NCBI GenBank assembly: GCA_903772945.1 | Contig: CAICTM010001203.1 | Location: 1 to 34,210, forward strand | Reading direction: 5' to 3' | From: Seminavis robusta | Taxonomy: Eukaryota > Bacillariophyta > Bacillariophyceae > Naviculales > Naviculaceae | Length of the DNA: 34,210 nucleotides | Made by a program: the position numbers and the translations under genes | Part shown: piece by piece, positions 1 through 9,800 of the stretch | Numbering within the stretch: position 1 is the first letter of the stretch | Layout of the letters: each line of letters starts with the position of its first letter | The notes under the pieces: generated by a model | What the model was told of the DNA's origin: nothing | The model's input: the letters and a program-made list of their open reading frames with translations, nothing else | Database searches by the model: none

Positions 1-1307
1 TTTAGTTCATACTTTTACGTCGAACTCCCCACCATGTCATCCTTCACATCGACCTCAGTTCGTACGGATCCATATTCTTCGATCGATCGTCAGAAGGTCG
101 CGACCATGGGCTAGGGCAGTGGCGGTGGCTTCTCCTCATGTTGACTCGACTCTGAGGTTGCGGTGAGGGGAGATACCAGCAGGAAAAACAGCGGCGGAGT
201 CTTCGGCTGTTAGCTGAAGGGGAGCCAAAAGAATGACGACGACGTTATCTCGTCGCTCTCTGTTCTCTCCTTTGGTGGCAATGTTGCGTTTGTGGAGTCA
301 CTCGGTTTATTCGCATGCCGGTGGTTCACTGAAACGCTGCGCAGCCAACGACAGGCTCGACCTCAGGAGACCGGACGAAGCTCTTCTTGCTCTTCTTGTT
401 ACGGTGTTGGCTACTCTGGTTGTCGGCTGCTATTGGGATTGACTGAAGGACATTGCCGAAGGAGGGAATAGACAAAGGTGGAATATCAAGCCAAGCCGAA
501 TTTCGATCAACAAGATGACTGACGGCAGCTGCAACTACGACTATCATTACAACAACAAGATGAGAAACAACGACAACATACCGCATGGATAGTTTTTGCG
601 AAAGAATCCCATGGAAGTAACAGCAGGATCCGCTGAGTCGGTCGTCCTCGACGATTTGATAGGACCGTGAGATGCTTTTCTGATCCTCTCGTGGAGGTTC
701 CTCCTCATTGTCCAAGGAAAGAAAGCTCCATCACGCTTCTTTTTGTTTTATCTCAATAAAAATCACCCGAGAAACCCCATAGCTGAATTATTGTTTCTGG
801 TAATTCTGCTTGAGCTGTCGAAGCCTTCTACACAATCCAAATTCATTGTAGGACACTCCGGAGAGATGGAGCGACGCTGCTCGCAACAAGTCGACCACAG
901 CACGAAGGAATGAGTGGTAGTAAACAACAAGTGACGGTCAACAGAAGCACGGATAATTCTTTCAACAAGTTGGTACTGGTACAGTCCACCGAAGCACGGA
1001 ACGACCGTACGGCACGTGATGAGGAGTCGATCTCGAGTTGCTGCCTTTCACTGCCTAGCCAGACTTTGCACTAGCTCATGTACCTACACTTCACAAAAAC
1101 CAATAGCATCAACAAGCAATTTCGAAATTTAGTATCTAGTAGTTTAGTGTAGAGAGTAGTGTCAACTTGTCAGCTGTGTGATTTGCTAATAAATACAGCT
1201 GTGCACTTCGCGAGCCCTTCTGCGAGGAACAGCATTGAATACTTCCAGAAGATAGATCTGTTCTCAACAAGCCACAACGTTCCCAGGTGTGGTTCGAAAA
1301 TGGAGTC
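1..1307. other. No confident gene; left-edge spacer
   Basis: I see no coding region I would defend here. A 69-codon ATG-started frame lies at 233-442 on the plus strand and a longer open frame overlaps it on the minus strand (326-715), but the latter opens with TTG and neither resembles a family I know. The only notable element is a stretch at 691-753 that resembles the leader of the gene at 4231 and is described separately. The part from 760 to 1300 has no long frame. Confidence 0.5.
691..753 (+). repeat. Relic copy of the leader of the 4231 gene
   Basis: This stretch aligns with 4141-4195, which ends about 35 bp before the ATG at 4231. Both contain GAGGTTCCTC, CCAAGGAAAG and CACGCTTCT in the same order and nearly the same spacing, on the same strand. 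Here no ATG or signal-peptide frame follows. It could be the remains of a duplicated promoter or 5' leader, or a dispersed regulatory sequence. Confidence 0.5.
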
Positions 1308-3705
1308 CTAGCCTTCCTTTTCGACCACAGCAGTATTCATCACTTCTGGATCGTCAACGGGAGATTCACACTTGACACGAACCGCTCGGATGAAAGAGGT
1401 GTCACGGTTGGTGCCGGGAGAGGCGGTATTCAACACTTCTGGATCGTCCCCGGGAGAGCTGGCAGGCACAGATTCACACTTGACACGAACCGCTCCGATG
1501 AAAGTGGTGCCACGGTTGGTGCTGGGAGAAGGTCCAGAAGCTTCTCCCAAAGTCACAGAAGATTCACGACGTTGCTTCTTGGGATGTTGAGGATTGTTGT
1601 CTTTGCCATCTTCCTGAGACTTGCTATGATCTTTGTTGTTGTGCATAAAGAAGAAGGTAAGAAACAAATCATGCACAGTATAAAGGAAACTAACAATCCT
1701 TACCCTTCGTTGCATCTCGTTTCATTTTCTGACCGACTCCTTCTTTCGGAACTGTAGCCACAGATTGTTGCACAGTGCATGTGCCTACCCCAGGTGCTGC
1801 TGCCGTGGACATTTCTTGTGTTGTTGTTGCCTGTGCCTCCATTTCTGTGGATTCATCTTGACGGGTGTCGGCTTCCTTGGCTGCCCGCATCTTGTTGATC
1901 TTAGTCATCTTCATGAGATGTTGAGCAAGGCATTCATTTTCTTTCTTCGAATTGGAGAGCTCTGCCTTGAGTCGATCTTTAGCTTCTTGGCTATCCCGTA
2001 GCTGTTCTTGGCTATCCCGTAGTGCTTTCTCACCCGTATTCAGTGCTCTCTCACAAGTATCCAGTGATCTCTCACCCGTATCCAGTGCTCTCACAACAGC
2101 ATCAACCTGGGCCATCAAACTCTTTTCTCGGTCCTTGCTCCTTGTGAGCTCTTCCTGGAGAGAGCGATACTCTTTGAGTTGCTGTCGAGCAAGAGCAAGC
2201 TGTGAACGCGCCTCGTTCCGTTCGTGCTCTGTAGATTGTAGCTTGCTTTTGAGGTCGTCCTGGCTTGCACTGGCGGTCTGGAGCTCTTGCTGGGCCTTCC
2301 CAAGCCGCGAGAGTGCCTCATTCCGTTCGTTTTTCATAGCTTGTAGCTTGGCTTTGAGATCATCCTCGGGAGCACCGGCCTCGGGCTGCGAAAGTGCCTC
2401 GTTGCGTGCAGTCTCAGCAGCATCAGGCATGGCCTCATCGCTTGGATCTGCCGGTGTATCCTCAGTCAGATCGACCACTTGCGGTGGGCCTGTCGGGATC
2501 GCAAGCTGAGCATTCTGTTGCGCCACCATAACAGGGTTGGTCGTATCATTCAGGAAGGCTAACATACCAGCTGCACTCTCTAGGAAAATCCGGATGGACT
2601 CTGCCTGATCCTCGTTATTGTTTCCATTTCCCAAGAAGCTTTGAGGCGTGCTGCCCAGACAATGAGTGGCTTTCTTCACGAAATTGATGAACCTCTTTCG
2701 TGTTGTTGCATCAACAGCCGCCATAATCTCCTCAGCCTTGCGTTCAACTTCTTCCACAGAGTTCAACGAGGCACACATGAATCGGCACAAGAATGTGTGC
2801 AGAGGTTTGCCTGGAAATGAGAGACAAAACAAAGCCAGTTGCGTGTCGCCTCTCTGGTCTCTCCAGGCATCAACTCGCTGCTCAGCCAACACGGTCTGCC
2901 GAAGAGGAATCTCCGGAATCCAAAGTTTACGCCCATTTGTCTCCCCTTCCCAATGCAAAATATCAATTGTCAGCGCTCCTTTGTGAGCGATAGGATTCGT
3001 GTCCTGCTTTTTGACTTTGGCTGGGACCATCGGCTTGGGATTGAGATCATTGCATATGTTGCTGATGTTTTGGAGTAGGCTGATGAGTTTTGGTTTCAAT
3101 TCATTGACTTTGGCTGTGTCGCCATGACAGAGTGCCTCAAAGTACTCCATGGCATCAGCAATGCACTCGCCGACCAGGGCATTTCTGCTCGGCTCCTTGG
3201 ATTTGAATCCGACTGGTTCGAATTTTTCAGGTCCGACCTCCTTTCGCTCCCAATGCAGTTCGTTGTTCTCAGTCTCCTCGAACTGAGTACAGAGAGAGAC
3301 CAATGCATTGATGCTCCGAATCCCGGTGACTCCAATGACCTTGATATTTGGAGTAATCAAGTGAGGCAGCTTCATGAGGAAAGCGTACATAAAGAAAGTT
3401 GTGACATAGTGATCTGCGCATTGATTATGTGCACGATCTTCTATGACACCGCTATGAACCGTGCGAGCAAGAAACTTCATTGTTCCAACCGCCAGAGCAC
3501 TCTTTGAATTAGCCCACTCAACACCCAGAGCATCGGAAGGTCCCGTGAAGGTGAGAGCCTGCTCACACATGCAAAATGGAAGGAGGCGCATCTTCTTGTC
3601 AAAGGAATCCTTGATGACTCCATCACTGTTGGCGTTGGCTTCAGCTGGTGGAAGAGCCGCAACATGTGGACCATTGGATCGCGTAGACCCTCCGAGTGTT
3701 GCCAT
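1308..3705 (-). CDS. Coiled-coil protein with SUMO-type motifs, two exons
   Basis: I do not recognise the family. The reading is complement(join(1308..1630,1704..3705)), 774 residues. The 73-nt intron has donor GTAAGG and acceptor CAAAG, and joins in frame (K-G... to K-D-H-S). The open frame extends upstream of 3705 but has no ATG there; ATG at 3705 sits in a good context (CACCATGG). Residues 1 to about 390 look like a globular helical domain. Near residue 410 there is a VVDLTED segment that fits a SUMO-interacting motif. Residues about 440-620 are a charged coiled coil with repeated NERNEA and TGER heptads. Exon 2 is basic at first, then carries two copies of a segment with VRVKCES, whose VKCE fits the sumoylation consensus. 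A nuclear scaffold is possible but inferred. The frame without the intron would end after KGKDC. It is divergent from the gene at 4231. Confidence 0.72.
1334..1528 (-). repeat. Coding direct repeat in exon 2 of the coiled-coil gene
   Basis: Two diverged copies lie at 1334-1421 and 1427-1528. The second has a small insertion. In the protein each copy encodes a T-N-R-x-T-x-F-I-x-A-V-R-V-K-C-E-S block with a D-D-P-E-V stretch near it. Conservation at the protein level supports this stretch being translated, and so supports the intron proposed just upstream. Confidence 0.75.
1985..2095 (-). repeat. 21-bp coding minisatellite (heptad repeats)
   Basis: Imperfect 21-bp units, seven codons each, encode ALDTGER, SLDTCER, ALNTGEK and ALRDSQE-like heptads in the coiled coil of the 1308-3705 gene. 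The unit length matches the coiled-coil heptad, so gain or loss of units keeps both frame and register. Confidence 0.7.
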
Positions 3706-4230
3706 GGTGAGAATCTGAGACTTTACTGATGACTCGACTGCACTCCTTGATTTTGGATGCTCTCTCAATGCCACGCCTCAGCAACAACCAGCAAGGAGGT
3801 GAGGGCTCAGCAGTTTCCAATCGAAAGAGCCAAGGGCAGCTGTACGTCCAAAGCTATGGATCCTGCTTCCAGTACGGTACCGTTCTACGGGTACGGTACC
3901 TGTTACCAGTATCGGTACTGTACCATGATTTTGGGGAAGACCTGAAAGATTGAAGGAAGAGGAGGGAAGGCGAAGGAACAAAAAATCCAATGTCCAATCC
4001 TGAGCGGGACTCACCAGAAGGAATCTTTCGCGCCAAAAACGAGCGGAGGGCAGACCGTACGTCGGAAGCTACGTGCTGTTCGGTACCGATGAATGCCATT
4101 GCCGTACTAGTAGACGCGCTGCTCGACATCGGAGGCTGATCGAGGTTCCTCTCATTTTCCAAGGAAAGCAAACTCAACACGCTTCTCTTTTAGTCTTTTT
4201 GATTTTTTGATTTACTCAACAACCATCACC
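3706..4230. promoter_or_regulatory. Divergent intergenic region with GTACC cluster
   Basis: This 525-bp stretch separates the start codons of two divergent genes, so it should hold both promoters. At 3872-3930 there is a dense run of GGTAC/GTACC words, some arranged as short inverted copies, with further copies near 4080. The stretch 4141-4195, close to the ATG at 4231, has a relative at 691-753. No TATA box stands out. The regulatory role is inferred from position. Confidence 0.45.
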
Positions 4231-5366
4231 ATGAAGATCTCCGTTTCTCTTATTGTCATGATGATGATTGGCCTCGTCGCCATGCCTTGCGCTGCCATGG
4301 GAAAACCAGTTGCGATCGGTGGCGAATCAAACCACACCGACGCCTTTGGAAAAGGAGGCGTGTCATTTGGTGGCATCTCCGGCGCCGTTGGCGTTGTTGT
4401 TGATCGCAGTGATCCGATCATCAAACACCTTGTTGGAGAGGTGACCGTGAACGGGTAAGACCACCACCTTCCTCTTTCGTTGTCGTGATTGACAGATCCA
4501 CTGCTACAGCTCGGCTCGGAGAAGATGGCTGGTTCCGTGTCATTGCTGTCATTGTCATTGTCGCTGATTCTCTTTTTCTATTTGTGTCGTGTTTTAGGCG
4601 CCCTGTCGATGAAGAGTTTCTTCATGACATCGCCATGATGCGAGGCATTCTAGATGTCTGTCAGACTACTGCCGATTCGTTGGACCCTGTCTACGAGTGC
4701 GTGCTCCGTGTATCCGGAAACCTGATGGAAGGCAAGGACGCAATGGAGCGACTCGTGATTGCCTCAAAGATGCTCGTAGCAGAGTATGAAGTAGCCATGC
4801 AAAACGACGAAGCCAAGACTAAATCTACAGTGCTCCAGACTCTGCTACAGTACAAGAAGTCGAAAGTATCGGATGCCCTGTACGAGACCACGTCCAGCAA
4901 GCTTTGCGCTCTCAAGTGCAATGTGAAATTTTCCGAGCATTTCAAAAAGCTACTTGATTCTCGTCTAGCTCTCTACCTTGGGACAATCCCTCTCCTTCCG
5001 TGTGATTGGCAGCTCGTGGACCAGTTCAAGGCGACCACCAATCGCTTGGGCGACAACCACGAGGCCACCATGGAGCGAGTCTATGGACTAATTGACTCGG
5101 CAGAGAAGCAGGTACAAGAAGGCTACGAAGCGGCTATAGAAGCTTTGGAACGCCGTGTCCAGGAGGGAAAAGCGTATGGAGAACAGCTGAAGCAAAAGAT
5201 CAAGATTCTCGAGCAGCTGGAGGGATGCCTGAAAGGAGAGAGTTCTTGTTATGTCGATGCCGCGGACGTTTTGGAAGTGTTCGACGATGAGCCAGGTAAA
5301 GCCGAGTCCTATCTCCAAGCCTTCGAGGAGGCTCGTACTGAATCGTCGGAGCAATCCATGGATTAG
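4231..5366 (+). CDS. Secreted helical protein with Cx5SLx5C motif, two exons
   Basis: I do not recognise the product. The reading is join(4231..4454,4598..5366), 330 residues. The 143-nt intron runs from GTAAGA to TTTTAG in phase 2. ATG at 4231 begins a clear signal peptide (MKISVSLIV..., hydrophobic core, likely cut near CAA-MG). A glycine-rich linker follows, then from about residue 76 a largely helical, charged region. Near its start is C-QTTAD-SLDPVYE-C (4659-4700). The same spacing, C-x5-S-L-x5-C, occurs twice in the gene at 27976-29896, which also begins MKIS and has a phase-2 intron after its signal exon, so the two are probably paralogues. The last third is coiled-coil-like with repeated EGYEAAIEALERR-type heptads, and the tail is acidic. 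It should enter the secretory pathway; no membrane anchor follows the signal peptide. Confidence 0.8.
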
Positions 5367-6871
5367 GAGTGTCTCTACAGAGCACGATGCCCGGCCTGTC
5401 CTGAGCCCTTTTGGATGTCATATCAAGGAAGCTACTCCTCTCCTGGGCGCTGCCAGTTTGCAGACTGGATTGAATTACTTATAGTTGGCTGCTTGCCAAT
5501 GTGGATGCAGCACTCTAATAATGTAGTCCTCTGAACGTGTATTTGCTTGTATGTTACACAACCATACGGTAGGCTACTAGTCTAGCTAGACAGTCACCAA
5601 GCCAGCCAAGTCAAATCCTCCCCTTGTGCAAGTGGGAGCATCGTTGGTTTCCCAAGCACCCTCGTCGGCCTCCAGGCGCTTTCAACTAATGTAGTCCTCT
5701 GAGCATCGTATTGCTTGTGCGTTGTACCGTTGTCACCAAACCAAACCAAAACCAGCCCCTTGGCGAAACGCGTTGCCGGTGGGGGGTCCGGCTAGCTACC
5801 GGTACATGTCGGACGAGCGCTCCCTTGATTGCTCCCATCTTCTACCGTTACCTATCTGGCAAGGGGTTTCTGTTGACTGGGAGTTTCTTTACGAGTGAAG
5901 AGTGAAGCAGTTAGAGTAGGAGTACTCAGTACGGTACGAGTACCGGTATGGGTTAGAGGTTAGAGGGGACTATGCATTACTCGAGTACGAGGACATGGCG
6001 GTGAGGAGGGGTGCAGAGTGCAGAGTGCAGAGGAGTGGCTTTTTAGTGTCACAACCGATTGACCGCTCAAATTAGAAGGCTTTAACTGGCTAGAACTCCA
6101 CTGAGACGGCTTCTGGCGACTGGCGACTGGCGACTGGCGACTGAGACGGATTCACTACTCTACAGCTGCTCTACTCGAGTAGACTACTACTAGACAGAGA
6201 AGCCGTTTGCCGCTTTGCCCCAACATAATAATGTGAGGTGACTGAGGAGCTCTTGAGGCACTAAAAAGAGCAAATCGATCTTAAGGATTCTGTACATCAT
6301 CATATGTCTATGTGTTCACCAGAGTCCAGAAGGCTTCTGTTCTGGGGATGGCCAAACCCAGAACCCAGATCTACTGCCATATTATATGCATACTAGTACA
6401 CATACCGGTAGCTAGTGGCTCATGGGTGTGCCAAGTGCCAAGGGCCACGGCAGATGCCAAGACTTTGCTTGATTTCGTCCGCTGGCATCCTGGCATGAAG
6501 ACAGTTTGGATGAGCTTTTGGATGATTGTTAGCCTTTGGGATGACACTACATGTAGTATTAGTAGCCAAATCCGTTGACTCGTACCATAAGGAATGATGA
6601 GCCCAGGCACCGAACCGTGGCCCAAGAAGGCAGCGGTAGTAGGTTCGAGGAGCCTTTTCGATTCCGTTTGCAAGGAGCATTTACCAGTTTGCTTTCTGAG
6701 CAAGCAAGTCCTGGAGCATAACAAAGATACGATCATCTCCCGGGTTGGTGGACTGGCTGCTTTATAGATCTTTCACTGATGCCTTAGGTAGGACGTTCAA
6801 TACAATAGAAACAAGTTTTTAATTGTGTTATGCGTGTCTTTTTATTTGTTGTGAAGAGAGGGATTTGCCTA
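5367..6871. other. Repeat-rich spacer without a gene
   Basis: I find no credible coding frame. The frames at 6312-6736 overlap on both strands and look random. Visible structure includes an imperfect direct repeat (5514-5629 and 5685-5762, both containing ATGTAGTCCTCTGA, then GCTTGT and GTCACCAA), GTAC-rich words near 5790-5950, a GCAGAGT triplet near 6014-6035 and a 7-bp tandem array at 6114-6141. The left end holds the 3' end of the secreted-protein gene and the right end that of the NBAS-like gene, so terminators for both must lie here. Confidence 0.5.
6114..6141. repeat. Four tandem copies of TGGCGAC
   Basis: The heptanucleotide TGGCGAC occurs four times without interruption. The array is flanked on both sides by ACTGAGACGG (6100 and 6140 areas), which suggests slippage within a small direct repeat. 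Confidence 0.9.
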
Positions 6872-9800
6872 CTAGAAGTCATCAAAATCCCATCCACCAT
6901 CATCGTCGTCATTGGCTTCTAGTCTTGTGACACCTCCTTGGCTAGCATCCACTCCAGTTGCTTCTTCGTTATTGGGTGCTGCTACTGGATGACTGGAAAT
7001 ATTGTCATCCTCAAATCCCCAACCACCACCTCCTTCAGAGCCATCAAGGTCTCCAAGGGCGTCATCATCACCCCAACCAGATTCTGGGTTCGCTTGTGAA
7101 GTTGCCATGCTTGAAGCTGGCACTGGCACTTTCGGTGCAACAAGAGGGGCTAGTGGTGTTTCGTCTCCTAGGTCCCCAAGACCGTCATCCTCAGCTCCCC
7201 AGCCCCAATCTCCCTGACTTTCACTCCCTGCCGTCGTGGTCTGCACAGGTACAGTGACAGGGTTAGCCATTGTGGTTTGTACTGGGTCATCATCCAGATC
7301 TGCAAGGCCGTCATCTTCAGGTCCCCAGCCCGAATCTTTGGCACTATCGACGTTCAAAATGGTGGGAGCTGGCCGTGGAGGAACATGGACCAGAGGCGTT
7401 CGATTTGATTCTTCATCCAAGTCTCCAAGCCCATCGTCTTCGGCTCCCCAACCCCAGTCTCCACCCTGGTTATCCCTGGCATCTAGCTGTTGTGCTGATT
7501 CAGTGTTGGTAATAGCCGGTGCTGGTGCCAGAGGAGGTGGAACTGCCCGCGTGGGTGCCGGAGGATTTGGAGGCGGTGGGGGTAGAGCTGATGCAGTCTG
7601 TGCTGTCTCTTCATCTAAGTCTCCCAGGCCATCGTCGTCATCAGCGCCCCAGCCCCAGTCCCCACCCTCATTTGCAGTGGCTTCCACGTGAACTTCGACA
7701 TTAAATGACATGGGAACTGGGGCAGGAGGCTCGAGCGGTGCTTTCGCTTGAGCAGGAGGTGGCAATGGAGCAACTGGAGGAGATGGGTCAACATTGTCCA
7801 AGTCACCAAGACCGTCATCTTCAGCTCCCCAGCCCCAATCTCCTTGTTTTTCGCTGGGCTTTGGTTCTGACACTTGACCCTTTGGTTTAGAGGAGATCAG
7901 TGAGGGAGCTCGATTTGATGCTGAACCAGAGCCATCCAGGCCATCCGCATCAAAGTCCCAGCCACTCTCTTTTTCCTCGTCAACTTGCCTCTGTGACGTT
8001 TCAGCAGGCGCAATAAGAGAAGTAGAAAGAGGAGGACTTGAGCTTGGAACTTTGGCCTGCGATGCTAGTGCCATAGGAGCCTGAGTAGCGCCCGGACGAG
8101 GACAAGATGGGAGAGCACTTGCCTGAGGCCGAGGCGGCGGTTGGGGTGCAGGAACCGGGGCTGGTGGAGGAGGTGGGGGTGCAACAGAAGCGGCTGGATT
8201 CGAAGCCTGCGCTGGACTGAACCCAAAGGCATCCGTCCACCTGCTAGAAGTAGACGGAGCTGCAGCTTTCTTGATCGGGGGTGCACGGGGAGGTGGAGGA
8301 GCAGATGGGGGTACCGTGAATCCTTTCGACGATTTGCTCATAAGTTGCGCCGCTTTCGGTGGCAGTGGCGGCGGTGCCACTGTGGCGGGTGTGACCTTGG
8401 GCGGCGGCGGTGGAGGAGGAGCTGGTGTCTTTGAGAATCCAAAGAACGAAGAGGTTGCCGAAGACGATGTGCTGGCTGTGGCCGATGAAACCTTTGGTGG
8501 GGTTGGAGACCCGATGATTGGACTGGTACCAGCGCTGGTAACACTGGTTGGCTGACCAGTTGACGCTCCTTTTGTCATTGACGAGGCAGAGCTTGGTGAG
8601 GTAGTGTTTTTTGCGCGAGACTTGGCTAGAAGACGACGCCCTGCTTCAATGAGTCGTCTTCGTTCTTCTAGGTCAACTTGTTTGTTCCTGGGAGTGGACT
8701 TTAGCGCCCCCAGAGCTGCCTCCCCACGCAGTTTTAGAGCTGATCGATTTGATGCTGCACTGCTTCCTGTGCTGAGGCCAAGGTGAAGACTCGTAGGACG
8801 ATTTGTTGGAGTGATGAAGCCGTTGGCAGAGGTTGGAGCTGTCGATGTTGCCATGGCCGAGGCGGCGGGGTCTGTGTCGATGCTAAGATTGTTGCTACCG
8901 ACAGGCGCAGGAATTGATGGTTTTGGTTTCTGTGCTGCCAATCTAAGTCGTTCTGCCTCTGCTTTTTGTCTTGCTTCCTCTGCTTTAGCCTTGGCTTCTG
9001 CCAATCGCAGGCGCTCTGCCTCAGCCTTCTTCCTGGCATTTCCTTCGGCTTCTTTCTTCGCTGCCTCTTCTTGCCGTTTTTTCTCTTCAGCTGCCTTTTT
9101 GGCTGTTGCGGTTGCCTCCCTTCTGGCCCTCTCCTCTGCTTCCCTCTTCGCTGCTGCTTCTTGTCGTTTCTTCTCTTCGGCTGCCTTTTTTGCTGCTGCG
9201 GCAGCCTCCCTTCTGGCCCTCTCCTCTGCTTCTCTCTTCGCTGCTGCTTCTTGTCGTTTCTTCTCTTCGGCTGCCCTTTTTGCTGCTACTGCTGCCTCCT
9301 TTCTGGCTCTATCTTCTGCTTCTTTCTTGGCAGCTTCTTGTCGTTTCTTCTCTTCGGCCTCCCTTTTCGCCGCTGCCTCCTTTCGGGCTCTCTCCTCTGC
9401 TTCTTTCTTGGCGGCTTCTTGGTGCTGTTTTATCTCTTCAGCCTCCCTTTTCGCTGCTGCCTCCTTTAGGGCTCTCTCCTCTGCTTCTTTCTTGGCGGCT
9501 TCTTCTTGCCGTTTCTTCTCTTCAGCCTCTTTCTTGGCAGCTTTTTCTTGCCGTGTCTTCACTTCAGAAGCTTTCCTTGCAGCGGCCTCCTGTCTGGCTC
9601 TGTCCTCTGCTTCTTTCTTGGCAGCTTCTTCTTGCCGTGCCTTCGCTTCAGCAGCTTGCTTTGCAGCGGCCTCCTGTCTGGCTCTGTCCTCTGCCTCTTT
9701 CTTGGCTACCTCTTCTTGCTTTTTCGCCTCTTCAGCTGCCATTCGTCTTGCTTCCTCCTCCTTCCGTCGCTTTTCAGCGGCTTCTTGTCTTTCCTTCTCT

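Noticed and set aside
326..715. 129-codon minus-strand frame with a valine-rich hydrophobic run
   Set aside because: It opens with TTG, overlaps another frame on the plus strand, and part of it is the leader-like repeat; no family resemblance.
1952..2509. 185-codon plus-strand Ser-rich frame
   Set aside because: Antisense of the coiled coil in the 1308-3705 gene; its repeats mirror the heptads of that gene.
6371..6736. Overlapping frames on both strands upstream of the NBAS-like stop codon
   Set aside because: Composition looks random, there is no recognisable motif, and both strands are open at once, as expected by chance.
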